This document shows, in pieces, positions 12,241-24,112 of a stretch of DNA of 64,000 nt. Source of the DNA: Amphirosellinia nigrospora (taxonomy: Eukaryota; Ascomycota; Sordariomycetes; Xylariales; Xylariaceae); the NCBI GenBank assembly GCA_004123355.1, contig SCHM01000006.1, positions 372,001-436,000 of the forward strand. Reading direction: 5' to 3'. Made by a program: the position numbers and the translations under genes. Position 1 is the first letter of the stretch; every line of letters begins with the position of its first letter. The notes beneath the pieces were generated by a model. That model was not told the DNA's origin, searched no databases, and saw only the letters and a list, made by a program, of their open reading frames with translations.

Positions 12241-13104
12241 TGTTAGTGTGGTAGAAAGGCACAAGTAGAGACATTTTAAAATGCCCCTCATTCATTACTT
12301 TTATTTTCTTATTGCTTTTTGGTATCATCTCTTCATCCCCCATGGCCAAGCAGGGACGGATTCTAAAGACAACCAGAGATAGATACATTTACTATCAATA
12401 GAAGCGGGAAAGGCTCGGATGTATGCAGCTTTCTGCAATGCTACTTCATGTTACTATTACTCAACAAAAAGTGCCACACACTTAGGTGCTGAAGTGCTGC
12501 GTGGTGTAAAAGCGGGCAAATTAGGTCCAAGGGAAGTAGGGATAATTAACAGGAGTACTAGGAATAACACTTTGACCAACAACTACAGCTAGTCTAGTTC
12601 GTGTACGGATCCTCGTGGTTTTTGCTTTGGGGCATCCCTACCAGACTGACCCAGCTGCCGGCATTTGTGCGCTGAGTACGTAGTCGTGGCGTCCTGTCAC
12701 AGTACGGACCATTTGCACATCGTATTGAATTACTCAGTCATACGATACTACATAACGCAGGGCAATGTATAAGCAAAGAGTCGCGACTGTATGCCTGGTG
12801 CTATCCACTCGGCACTAAATTCGCCAAGATCGGTGACCTCTTACCTTGCATCCCTTGCAGCACCAACAACGCTTAAGCGGCAGGCATTTCATGTCAAAAT
12901 AAACACATGTAGCATAGTAGCCAGTTGCTACGACGAAATTCATTGCTATTTTGACACTACCAAGACGTGAGCTAGTGTCATCCTGACCCTGATCCTAACT
13001 CTTAAATATCAGCCATCGCACCAGACACGCCCCCATCCATCAATATTTCCATCGTGCCCGGCTCCTCTCCCTCATAAGACAACAACGCGGCCGCCGTAGC
13101 CGCC
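12241..13104. other. Intergenic region
   Basis: About 860 bp between the MFS gene and the AflR-like regulator. No gene, RNA or clear repeat seen. Confidence 0.4.
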
Positions 13105-14509
13105 GTGGCCATCGTGTCCGCGCGCATCATGTTCGCTGCCATAACTGGCCACGACAACACTCGCCGCACCGCCTGTGACCGTTGTCGCGAACTGAAGTTG
13201 CGGTGCCCCAGAGTAGAGGCGGGTAGCCCCCAGGCTTCTTGCGCGCGGTGCGACCGTGCCGGCGCCCTGTGTATCACCGGTAGATCGCGACCCTTGGGAC
13301 GACCACGTGTCGCCGTCCCAGTCCCAGTCTCGCCGGCGGCGCCGGCACCAGCACTAGTGCCAGTTCACACGTCAGCGTCCGAAAAGCGCCGCAAGCGACC
13401 ACGTGAGTCGCCATCCCTCACTGCCCGCCACTCAGTCGATACAAACTCTGCTTGGGCCCTCATGGACGAAAATTCCTTCTTGGACGCTGTTCCAAATGCC
13501 GTGACCTCAATGCTCGATCTTTCCGGGCTTGGAGATCGGCCCTCCCGAGGCCCTCCTGACCAACCCGAGCAGCCTTTGGACATACAATTCGGTGATGATG
13601 ATGGTCTGCTATCATCGCTTTCAACTCTACGCCATCAATTCTCACCACAGTCAATCAATGACAACAGGACCGGAGCACCGGGCGGCCCATTTGACGTGGG
13701 CTCTGGCGCCAGCGTCCTTGGCGAGATTTCTACCTTCGACCGTCTGCCAACCCAGCCCGCAGATCTCGTGGCACCAATTCCGATGGTGAACCTCTCGCGG
13801 CTTAGCGAAAGTTTCAGCCGCCAAATCGCCTGTCTCGGCATGTATACCTGGGGGGACCTAGCCAGATTGGGCTCTGTGTGGAAAAGGTCAATGAAACCCA
13901 CGAAAACCCTATGGCTCAAGCATTACACACCACGGCAGATTACAATAAGACTCTCGAAAGTCTCCTGGCACAGCCCCAGTCATCGTCAACGGGCACGTAT
14001 TTGTACAAATCCCCAAATGCTGAACCGGCGATTTCTATGCCGACCCCTGGTCCCCACCATCGCCAGAAGAATGTTCCTTCACGGCACCTCTACTCTTTCT
14101 AGTCTTGTCGATATATCTTCAAATTCTGGTTCTCTATGACGCTATTCTTGACCGACTATGCCAGTCACTTCGTGAATTAAAGGATCCCACTAAATTTTTC
14201 CAAAATGCGCCTGAATTCACAATTTCTCACGGAATTCCAGCGATGAAAGGGCATCTATATCTGCAAATCCTTGTCCAGATCATCGAGCACCATATCGACC
14301 ACGCAGAAAGACTTATTGGTTTGCCTGCGGAGTACCGCCTGTGTGACCAACCCGCTGCCGCCGGAATGTTGTCTGGCAACGTTGCTGCAATGAGTCTACT
14401 GCAGGTGACGATGACACAGCTTGATTGCACCTCAAAGCGATCGGGGGAGTCTATTGTCACTAGTTTGAAATCAAATTTAAGAAGTGTCCAGAGACTAGTC
14501 CGAAGTTAA
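13105..14509 (+). CDS. AflR-like Zn2Cys6 transcription regulator (two apparent frameshifts)
   Basis: Pathway-type activator like AflR, which controls polyketide clusters in fungi. The Zn2Cys6 cluster is at the N-terminus: RTACDRCRELKLRCPR followed by SCARCDRAGALC. A proline-rich linker and the acidic block MDENSFLDAVPNAVTSMLDL follow. The C-terminal part has the AflR-type blocks NPMAQALHTTADYNKTLESL, TAPLLFLVLSIYLQILVLYD and HIDHAERLIGLPAEYR. The protein moves between three frames through one-base losses in the G6 run at 13850-13855 and near 14020-14025. The start at 13105 is the first ATG; a second in-frame ATG at 13129 would also keep the cluster whole. It sits downstream of the DHA14 pump in the same orientation, and its likely targets are neighbouring metabolite genes, which here are largely lost. 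Confidence 0.8.
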
Positions 14510-15447
14510 TCCAAGGCCATGGTCTCACGTCCAGAATCTTGATCTGGTAGTTTATACCAAGATCTCACTTGCTACCTCAGAGAATGCATGCGCACTCAGC
14601 TCCTTTTCTCATAGAGCTGTTCCGATTGCCCTAAAATTAAACAAAATCATAAGAGTCGAGAGCTATCTACATGATATGATTACTCACATATTCTAGCATA
14701 GCACCAGATACCCTCCTACAACGCACAATCTGCGGATAAGCTTTTCTCTTACCATATCTTACCATCTCTTACCCACGCGCCAACTTTATGAGACACGTCT
14801 TGACCCCATTTGAATAGCTCCACGTTGGTTGGATGACCATAACTCTTTCCGAGGGCGATCTCAGCTCCCGTCATGGGGATGCCGAGGACCTAGCTTCCCT
14901 TGACCGGCTTCCTAAGCGACGCCAATTCTTTCGAGATCAACTTAGAACATACATAACGACCCCCAGTACGTCCACTAGCCGCATAGCAGAGCTTCAGTGT
15001 CATCGCCTTAGCAATAATGTCCACAATATACTTTAACTTATCACCAGTATAAGTTCGAATATTCTCCTATAATGAAACGCCCTTTCGACTCTGGTCTACT
15101 CTACTAGTTGAAAGTTATATGGTAAACATGTTGGCACTACTCGGTAGCCGGATCTGTGAAGACATCAGCATGTGCCCTCCGGAGAAAAGCATTGATCTAG
15201 GTTGTTGAAACTGTTTGGTCAGATATTGCAGCTTTCTGAGCTGAATGGCTATAGCCCCATTTGCTGAACTGCCATCATACACAAATAAACGGCGCTTTCT
15301 CAACGGCACTTTGATCCAAAACCTAGGTTTCGTCGATGAGAGCATCGTCACGAGCTTGTGAAGAAGCAAGACGCTGACGTACGGATTTCGCGTCTTCACA
15401 ATATGACCCAGGCTGAGACATAGTGGGAGACGAGGCGCTCCAAGGGG
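14510..15447. other. Unresolved stretch
   Basis: A 67-codon plus-strand frame at 14833-15036 (with LPKRRQFFRDQLR) and a 94-codon minus-strand frame at 15115-15399 are the only open segments. Neither is recognisable. The plus-strand segment could be an upstream exon of the unknown frame at 15448. Confidence 0.3.
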
Positions 15448-15804
15448 GTGCTATTTTTCAAGGGTCGAGAATTACTCGTAGGTGCGAGCGGAGTCTATAG
15501 CAACGCTACTACTAGGACAGGAAGCCCTGGCCACCATACAAGCAGAGATCAAGATGCGGACTGCGCTACATTCACGCGCGACTTCGGCGGTCAGGTTACG
15601 GGGAACATGGGGCATTACATTGGGTTTGTCTCAGCGCGGCTTGGCGGAAAGAAATGGCGGTTCCTGACCGAGCATAAGCGCAAGAAGTTTGATATGAGCA
15701 TGGAGGATGGGCTAAGGTTGAGCGGTTTCACTACTCGCATAATGGGCGCTGAGGTTGGTGGCGACGAACAGATTTGGACCATTTACGGTATTGGCTTCCT
15801 TTAG
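15448..15804 (+). CDS. Hypothetical protein, probably a C-terminal fragment
   Basis: A 118-codon frame with a coherent, protein-like sequence, including TRDFGGQVTGNMGHYIGFV, ARLGGKKWRFLTEH and EDGLRLSGFTTRIMG. No signal peptide or membrane segment is evident and I do not recognise a family. It precedes the HET-domain gene by about 500 bp in the same orientation. Confidence 0.3.
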   Translation: MLFFKGRELLVGASGVYSNATTRTGSPGHHTSRDQDADCATFTRDFGGQVTGNMGHYIGFVSARLGGKKWRFLTEHKRKKFDMSMEDGLRLSGFTTRIMGAEVGGDEQIWTIYGIGFL

Positions 15805-16323
15805 GTAGTGATTGGAGGCATAATCTCTTCGCTGTTATTCAGAAACTCGTGAGGCTGAATTGAACATATAGTTAGTCACGACGTAAAGAGGGAGAATAAA
15901 GGGGGTGGAATGGTTTATACACTCCCTACTTGTAACGCTGATGTACTTAGAAGGATGTCTAACTCAAAATCCAAATTTCTATGTTGTTGACCATAGAGTC
16001 GTCTGGCTTATTAATCAACCTGACGCAACTCTTTTTCCCCTTTCCCCAATTGAAGAACGCATAATATTACGTTAACGAAACTAGCCTAGCCGTTTCTAGT
16101 CATCCGTTCAAAAACCCCTTGGCTGCTCTGATTCTAACCCGATTTGTATAGGTATTCCAGCAGACCCTACATAAGAAGGAATCTATTTATAAGTACAATA
16201 GGTTAGGATATACCGATGTGCTGATGGGGACCGGAATGGCCTTCTTGCGGCAGACTTGTGGTTCATGCCACTATGACTGTCAATATACCAATCTTTTCCT
16301 ACATCATCCAATACTGATCAGCC

Positions 16324-18355
16324 ATGGAACTTCAGCAGCCACAAAATGAAGGCAATGGTGGTGCGACAGAAGATGATGAGTTTAACAAACGGAAAACTTA
16401 TGGATCTCTAGTGCGTCTTTTGTGGCCGGTCGGTCAGTGGTGGATTGCTTCTCGTTTCTGGCAGGGAATGGATCAAGGAGCAATTGACGCTATGTTTTTT
16501 ATATTTTCCGACCGCTATGTTCGACTATGGAGGCAAAGACATGACATTTTTGCTACGAAGAATCAGAAAACCTCTATCCAGAGTGAGGTAAATGCTGTGA
16601 CATCGCTAAGCATGGCTGGTAAGTATCGATATCAGCCTCTTCCGTCAGATCATCACATCCGGCTTCTCTACATAATCCCAGGTACCGACTGTTCTATTCG
16701 TTTCTCAACAGTTTCATTAATGGATGCCCCGCCTTTTGAAACATTATCTTACGTTTGGGGTTCACAACATACCAAGAAGTTGATAAACATCGAAGGAGCC
16801 CCCTTCGAAGTCGGTGAAAACCTTTATGGTGCCCTTTGTACATTGCGAGTGCGGATACTGAACGTTGTTTTTGGATAGATGCTCTATCTATTGACCAATC
16901 GGACGTCAGAGAGAGATCAAAGCAGGTTTCAATGATGCCTCAGATCTACGCTGCATCCCAAAGAACCACGGTCTGGCTCAGAGCCGGAGCTAATCTATCT
17001 ACTCAAACGATAGAATTGCTAAATATGATGGGCGGGAATGATGTGGAGACACAAGATGCAGCAGTCACCTCCGCAGAAGAGGTTTGGGGAGAACTTGGGG
17101 ACTTATATGTCGACCCTTGGTTCTACCGAGTCTGGATTATTCAAGAGGTGGCCATGGCACAGGAAATTCTGGTACTTATCAACGGGGCCTCTTGGCCGTG
17201 GGACGTTTTTGTGCAAGCTGCATATAATGCTCTGAATCGTGGTATTAGATACCAAGCCGTCTTTGATCCAGAGAGCATCCTTCACCTTGAAGGGATCCGG
17301 GCGGCTTTCAAAAACCAAGGGGCAGCTCCCACGATCTCGCAAGCGCTTGCGCTAGGTCGGAAATCATTAGCGACGTTAGATGTTGACAAGGTATACGGCC
17401 TCCTTGGTCTCTCAGCTGAAGAGTTTGAAGTCAACTACGAAGAATCCACAACTAGTACTTATTTACGACTCGCAAAGGCGGTAGTCGATCGGGGTGGAGC
17501 TATCACGCTATTAAACTATGTTGATGATCACTCATTTCGGCTTGAGAAGCATTTACCGTCGTGGGTTCCGGACTGGGAAGTTCGCCACGGGGCGCGACCA
17601 TTAATTGAAACCTCAGCGGCCATCAATTGGAACGCTTCCAGTGACAGCCTGGTGTATACTGGACTAAGCGCCAGCGGCCGCCATTTGCATGTCCATGGAT
17701 TTGTGCTCGACGAGCTTGACAGAATTGGGAACTTATTCAGGGAAAACGTGCCATTGTCAGGCGCACCCAGAGGGGGCAGCCCCCCTATAGCAATACGAAG
17801 TTCATTCCGCGCGCAGGTAACTATAGGCACGGTTACGCGCCGAGTTACGCAGTGGCGCACGTTAGCAATGAAACATGGAACAATGTTTCCAACTGAAGAT
17901 GCTCGTCACGATGCTTACGTGTCTACTCTTACAGCCGGCAACACGTTTTCTAGCGATGCACAAGCTACAGGGGAGAGCCGAGGCTACAAGCTCTGGTGTA
18001 AGGTTTGGTTTGCTACCTCCGAGATGGATTTCAATGCAATTTTATCAGCTTATGATGAATATGAGCCAGAAGAGTTGGTTCAAGCCGCCGGGTTTATGCG
18101 GTTACATATCCACGCAGCGTGGGGCGCCGTTTGTATACTACTCAACAGTACGGTATCATGGGGCTCTGTCCATCATTAGCCCGTAGGGGCGATTTACTAG
18201 TCATCATACATGGTGGGCAAACTCCTTATATCGTAAGGAAGATCGGAAATGGCCATTTCAGGTTTATTGGGGAGTGCTACGCACATGGCTTCATGCACGG
18301 CGAAGCTAGAGCTTGGAAGAAAGATCGGAAAGTTGAAGAGTTTATACTAGCGTGA
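16324..18355 (+). CDS. HET-domain protein (heterokaryon incompatibility type), gene 1
   Basis: HET-domain proteins are fungal allorecognition and cell-death regulators. An N-terminal segment of about 90 residues precedes the HET domain, whose blocks are visible: ETLSYVWGSQHTKKLINI, CFWIDALSIDQSD, SKQVSMMPQIYAASQRTTVW and DPWFYRVWIIQEVAMAQEI. The C-terminal region carries the usual DKVYGLLGLS and HLPSWVPDWE blocks and ends with GDLLVIIHGGQTPYIVRK and RFIGECYAHGFMHGEA. Two one-base losses shift the frame, near 16846-16850 (before the FWIDALSIDQ block) and in the G4 run at 18121-18124. Including both, the length is about 670 residues, normal for the family. No introns are needed. The start at 16324 follows a stop-rich region. 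Confidence 0.85.
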
Positions 18356-18616
18356 CAATTTCCGAAGAATCTATCATTTCCCTTGGCACTTTGAAAAATC
18401 TAATTATTTCACGAATGTTGGTTGCTAATACAGTCCGCTAGCGAACTCCGTGGGTTGATGCATTGATGCAAGGTGAAGCTCATTTGTAGTTCTTAAAGTT
18501 ATACTGCTAGATTATCTTTTCTTTCCGACAAGTACTAGAATATCTTTTTACTCTAATATTGTCAAGAATCAATAGGCTTATACTACATCATAATCTTGTG
18601 TCAAAGCATGTCCTGG

Positions 18617-20620
18617 TTAGACCTGAATAAACGCGACCGATTGGTTATATATAGGTCCCTCTAATTCAAGGAAGAAGCCTTGGGAGCAATGATCATACTT
18701 CACCTTCGGCACGTCATTCTCGTAGAAGGCATCAAACTTAGGGTTGACGGCATCTCTCAGTTTAGTCACATCACCTGCTGGGTGAAGCAGTTTCCACGGC
18801 TTGACGCAACCTTCCGACTTGCATGTTTTGAGAACCAGTGTCAATGCATCAAACCGAGCAAGAACTTGTGACAGAGGGCGGCCAAAGAAAACCGTTTCGT
18901 TTGCATCAGCCGGAGAAGTCGGGTATAGGTTCTTCAATTGATAGGGATCATTCTAGAGTGACGGTTAGCAAAGTCAATTTCGAGTCATCGGGCCATGTTG
19001 TTGCATACCTTCATGTCGTAGAGCTCATGCTCATTGTTGCACCAGATGGAATAGTAGAAGCTGTATTCGTCGCTTACGATACGAAGAGCTTTATATGTGT
19101 TGTTGGGGATTAGGTAGCCTAGACGTCAGGACATTAGATATGGAGCTGTAACATTAGGAGTTAATTCCTACCTTGATACTGAAAGTCCCCCTCAGATACG
19201 GCATAGCCCCAATACTCAACTTGCACGTGTTCATAACGGTTTCCAATAGACGCGTCGATATCGTGTTTTGTGAGGGGGATCGCCTCTCCATCCATATCTC
19301 CACGCATTGACGCCCCCACGATCGAAAGAAAAGTCGGCGCTAAATCAGTATGAGTCGTTACAATAGGCGCTCGCTCGTTGTGTGGTACACCGGGGCCCCG
19401 TATGAACAGTGGAATGTGAACATCTTCCTCAAATGGGCAGAACTTCCCAGGCTCCAAACGATGCTGGCCTATGTGGAACCCGTTGTCACTTGTGTAAAGA
19501 ATGTACGTGTCGTCGAGCAAGTTGTGCTCTTCCAACTTCTGCACGATAGCCTCTATCATCTCATCAACGGCCTGCAGGGATCGGAGACGTTGCCGGTAGT
19601 AGAGATCATTGGCATCAATATGAGTTTGATTCAGTCTAGGGAGGTGGTCGCGGACCCAATACACACCAGAAGGCTAGCGCGTTGTCAGCTCTGCTTGCTC
19701 TCATTATCCCGATTCTTTGCCCGTTACTTGGAAGTCAACACACTTACCGTTTCAGGGTTGAAATGCGGTGTCCGCGGCACCACAACGTCTTTGAACAGAC
19801 TTGCATGTCGCTTAGCCGGGATTGGGGCGCTTGTCACTGCCCTCGTCGTCCCGTTGACGTTGACGTACTCTGTATTGCTATGTGGTGCGACGGGCGCAAC
19901 GCCTAGAAAGAATGGACGTGCTCCCTTTGAGGCATCATCTATGAATGCGAGGGCCTTCTCAGATACAAGATCCGTAGAATACTCGTTTTCGTGATGAATT
20001 GGCTCATCATAATTGCGGACAAATGTCGGGTTGTAGAAATCGTACGTGTATGGGTCAAGCAAGAAGTCCTACGACAAGGGTTAAGACTTCATATTGTCGT
20101 ATTATTCTCAAGATGGAAAACCTACGCTCCCATTCCAACCGCGAGCCCTGGGGCTATTGTAGTTATCTGTGCTGGGGCGTTCCAGAGCTTCCCAACATAG
20201 TACGTATCCCACCCGGCTTCTTGTAGCCAGAGAGGAAGGTAATTATCATTGATACCCTCTTGGACGACCTTGGTGTAACCGCCTTTTGCACGATCAGTTT
20301 GCGGGATGCTTCTTTTATGACTGGATTACTTACCAAACGGCATGACAACGTCTGTTATGTTGTGATTGTGCGCCATCTTGCCAGTCAAGATGCTGGCCCT
20401 TGCTGGGCAGCAGAGCGCCGTCGTGCAGTAGTGTCTTTCGTAAGTCGTGCCTTTTGTTGTTATTACTTGCTGCCGAGAAGAGGCATGTAGTCAATAGAGC
20501 CCATCTCTAGACCTGGTCATCCGATAGGATGAACACGATGTTCGGACGTTTCCCGGAGCTAGAGGCTAGTGCCAAGGGAGCTAAGAGGCCGGCGGCCGCG
20601 AGGGCCCGGATTGCGTGCAT
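18617..20620 (-). CDS. Secreted sulfatase (arylsulfatase/choline-sulfatase type)
   Basis: Hydrolyses sulfate esters outside the cell. The N-terminus from 20620 is a signal peptide (MHAIRALAAAGLLAPLALAS) running into the metal-binding start RPNIVFILSDDQ. The signature CCPAR within TTALCCPARASILTGKMAH carries the cysteine that becomes formylglycine. Later blocks include FLGVAPVAPHSN, ILYTSDNGFHIGQHRLEPGK and EEDVHIPLFIRGPG. Five GT-AG introns of 51-74 nt fit well: 20333-20283, 20125-20069, 19747-19674, 19171-19119 and 19008-18953. Three one-base losses are inferred: near 20511 and near 20470 around the block EMGSIDYMPLL, and in a C4 run near 20140. The first two could be misread as a 43-nt intron, but that would delete conserved residues. 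It lies between two HET genes. Confidence 0.85.
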
Positions 20621-21442
20621 CGTGTCTAAACAAATAAACGCAGACTTTCAATTCGCCACCCAATTCGCTTCAGTTGGAAAGATGACACCGAAAGGAGACA
20701 GTTAAAACCCGAAGATGCCGGTGAGAGAAAAAACCCATTGATCGGTCAATGGTCGACTCTTACCGAATTCAGCATGGTGTTCATCTGTACAGTAATACGC
20801 TAACTAAACTTTTTACGTTTATATCCATGCGTTCAAGGGTATAATACAATGTCATAGAGAGAATTTGAGTAAAAAATCTGTTCGGGCAAGAAGACAACAT
20901 TATTCCATATATGTCGCTTAATTAGGTAATTACGCATACAATATAATGTACCTAAACTTTAAGAGTTATAAGTGTTGATGTGGATGGTACGGGGACGGCT
21001 TATGAAGGATGGGGTTTAAAGATTAAATTAATTTATTTCGGCCATCATCGCAAGGTATTTGCACGTCGGAAATGAAGCTAGAAAGCAGAGCTAGATGGCG
21101 CCTATATTAAGAAGTGTGTGGCTGAAGCTGTTTGATAACCTTTTAATAACTTAGGGCATGGGGAATAGGGCATAAGAGATGGGCTAAGACCCTAGCTGCA
21201 ATAACAAGCAACATTGGCAGTGTGATTCGCTAAGATATATATGCGTGAAGGAGATCTCACACTACCATGTACATCTGTGACCGAGCCGTTAATATCACTA
21301 TACAACAAATTGCGTAAATACCAGGTATGTCAAGCAGCTTTTGGCTAATATCAGCTGCTTACTGTTTGTGTCTACTGTCTGTACTAGGACTAGATCTTGT
21401 GAATATACCCCTGAGATTTATTTCTGGGTTTCAATATTGGTT
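20621..21442. other. AT-rich intergenic region
   Basis: No gene seen in about 820 bp between the sulfatase start and the end of the second HET gene. AT-rich, with no clear repeat. Confidence 0.4.
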
Positions 21443-23663
21443 TTAAACAATGACAATGGGCTGATCAATAGCCTCTAAGAACCAATCAGACTTTTTGAAA
21501 ATCTTGAAATGTGGTGAAGTCCAGTACGATGAGCCCAACCCTCTCAAACACGTTGTCTGGCGCAAATTCAAAGATATTTCTTGCATCTCTTTGAGAATTA
21601 AAAGGACAAAGATGAAGCTCCCTGGGCCATTCTTCTCTGGGTGCATACTATCGCCAATGTTTAGAGAAGCTAAGTTGCCAGTCAAGTCAGGATCCATAGT
21701 CTGCGCGATTGCTATTGCGCTTAGGGTTTGTGGACCCTTCGGAATGCCGGCGTTATACAAGTGGCTTGTTGAGGGTTTGACGCATTTTCCAATTGCACGT
21801 GGTGGACTATTTCGGTGTTCAAACCCAATATTACGTGTGGCTGATCCTGGGCAAAGTGCCTCGCCTTTGTGTTGGCCGAAGTAGCGAAATGTGACGATAT
21901 TTCCTCTCACATACAAGGCACCCTGCTTCGGCAGGATCAATAGGCTGATTGTCTCGGCACCACATCCTTCTTTTATTCCTGCTTTATGGCCGTATTCAAT
22001 AAGATCTCTTGGTCGTCCTATCATCACATGGAGTGTATAACCACGGCAGTGAGCAGTATATAGGGAAGTTGAGCTGGTGGAAGGTCACACCGCCACCAGG
22101 GCATTGCCATCCCGTCCACGACCAGCTAGGGAATCCAGGCCGCCGCACCGCATCCTCCCACGGTGCGACACCAGCAGAGACCACGTAAGAAACCGAGCAC
22201 GCTTAAAATCGATTTATGAAATTGGTCGTCCGAATCGTTGTTAAGAAGGGGAACCCCGCAATGGAGAATAGGAGGGCATTGTTTCTCGAACATATGAAAG
22301 ATCCCGCGAAATGCGTTCAGCGCGTCAGAAGAGAAGATTAACTGACGTTTGCTATACTTTCTTAGGTAATCGCTAATGATAATCGTACCCGTGGACTTGA
22401 TATCTGGTATGACATTGTGAGTCTGATGCTTGGAATGCCGGCAGGGGGGTGCATTAAGGGTTGACAAAGAGTTTCCATGCAACCGTAGACGCCACACTCA
22501 AAGTAAACCTGCTCGTTCGTAAAGAATACTCGGCGTGTAGCAAGAACGCCTTCCTGATATGTCCACCCTCGTGTTGCCCATTTTGACCTTAGAATTTGAT
22601 TAAGCGGATATGACATTAGAGAAAGCAGTGCATGTGTATTCGTTGCAACATGTGGCTGAATAACGCTTCTGTGTCGGCTTACACCCGGTAGTCCTAGAGC
22701 AGGGTCATATCCTGAGGCATCTATAATGACGATTTCAGCACCCTGATAAATCTCATCCATTCTTGAGATGTCTTGGGCCTTCTCATCCCCGCCATGCTGA
22801 GTAATGCAGTACTTGTCAATCTAGAGATAGTCGTATCTGAGTGCTGAAGCAACTTTAATAGCATCCTCAACTGTCGCGGGTAATTTAATCCCGAGTTGAT
22901 CTGTAGCTGGCGGCTCCTCTTGCGTGCTGGTACTTCCCCAAACATAGCTTAGTGCTGCATATGTAACATACCGCTGTACCTTTTTGATGATGCGACTCTT
23001 GCAATCGATGAATTTAAGAGGCATGAAGGCCAGGCTAAGGCATTCTGCGTAAGTTTCTTTGCAGTGACCAATCCAGCCATGTATCACGCTGTAGTCTATA
23101 CAATCCGGCTGGATAATTCTCCCTCTGGTTAATTCATTCGCAGTAAGATGCGACGGGTCGAGAGGACTAGCAGCACAGAAGGCATTTCCGAGCGAATAGA
23201 ACTTTCCAGACACCGTCACTAGAAGCGTCAGTATTCGTTTTTAGCTATATTTACCAGCACGCTATTGACTACAGAAACGGAGGACTTACCGCACTCACGA
23301 GCAACGAAAAGCTGACCAGAAGAGCAGGGGACTGATATTCCTTCGGAATAGAATTGGCCGAAGTTTTCTTCTGCAGTACCTCTAATCACAATTGTTTGGT
23401 TCGGCGCTCTGGGGCCCAAGTCCGGACATGGACTGGCGGCGATGAAGAACTGGCACAAACCACACCCCGAAGAAAATGAATCTGGACTTGCCGGACCTAG
23501 GCTCAAATACGACCTGCGCTCAGCATTAGCAGCGTTTGGGAGACTAGAATGCGAGACCTAATACTCTCGGCTACGTAGTACCTACCTTATCAACATCAAT
23601 CCCTACGCATCGCTGGCAAACGGGGTAGATGACCCTCGCTAAAGAGTCGTTGAGGCTGGCCAT
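21443..23663 (-). CDS. HET-domain protein, gene 2
   Basis: Second HET-domain gene, of the subclass with a cysteine-containing N-terminal zone. The start at 23663 gives MASLNDSLARVIYPVCQRC, and an intron follows at once. Exon 2 holds SSGCGLCQFFIAASPCPD. The HET domain shows YAALSYVWGS, DAIKVASALRYDYLWIDKYC (across an intron near 22825) and RMDEIYQGAEIVIIDASG. The downstream blocks are RGWTYQEGVLATRRVFFTNE and PGFPSWSWTGW, a hallmark of this subclass. The frame changes at least three times between 22460 and 22020, once at a C6 run near 22443-22448, so single-base errors or real breaks are present. The C-terminal 194 codons are open to 21443. It is unlike HET gene 1 in architecture, so it is not a recent duplicate. 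Confidence 0.75.
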
Positions 23664-24112
23664 AAGTTGTAATGATTGCTTACAATAAGACGAGCTGAGA
23701 ACTTTATCTATGACGACTAGGAGAATCATATATAGCAAATAATAATCTAGATGTGTATGCTTATAGGTCTAAATATAATAACCAAACATATCAAGATCTA
23801 AACTCAGATTGCTTAATTAGGCCAAGCACCCCGCTTTGGCTAAACAATTCCTTTGACTATAAATTCTCTACAGTAAGTCTAATTCACTTGGGACGATGAT
23901 ATGTTATCCAAAATAGAAATTATCACCAGTTTGTGCTTCAACTACCTACTCAAGATATTGTCCGGGTACCCCGCTTTTCGTGCGTCATATTACTTGGATG
24001 GCCGGCTGAAGTGAACCAGGCAGCCATGGAACGTAAACACTTGTCACCTTACATATGCCCGGTTGACTTTAATCGTTGGTCATAAAACATTGTCTCCTCA
24101 TTCCCTCACATC
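23664..24112. promoter_or_regulatory. Divergent intergenic region between HET gene 2 and the ABM-like gene
   Basis: About 450 bp of AT-rich DNA separates two divergently transcribed genes and must hold both promoters. No specific element could be assigned. Confidence 0.35.

Noticed and set aside
20470-20513. A 43-nt GT-AG intron in the sulfatase (GTCTAG ... GGCAG) that would keep the frame
   Set aside because: It would remove conserved residues EMGSIDYMPLL, which precede the active-site cysteine in this sulfatase family. Two one-base losses explain the region better.
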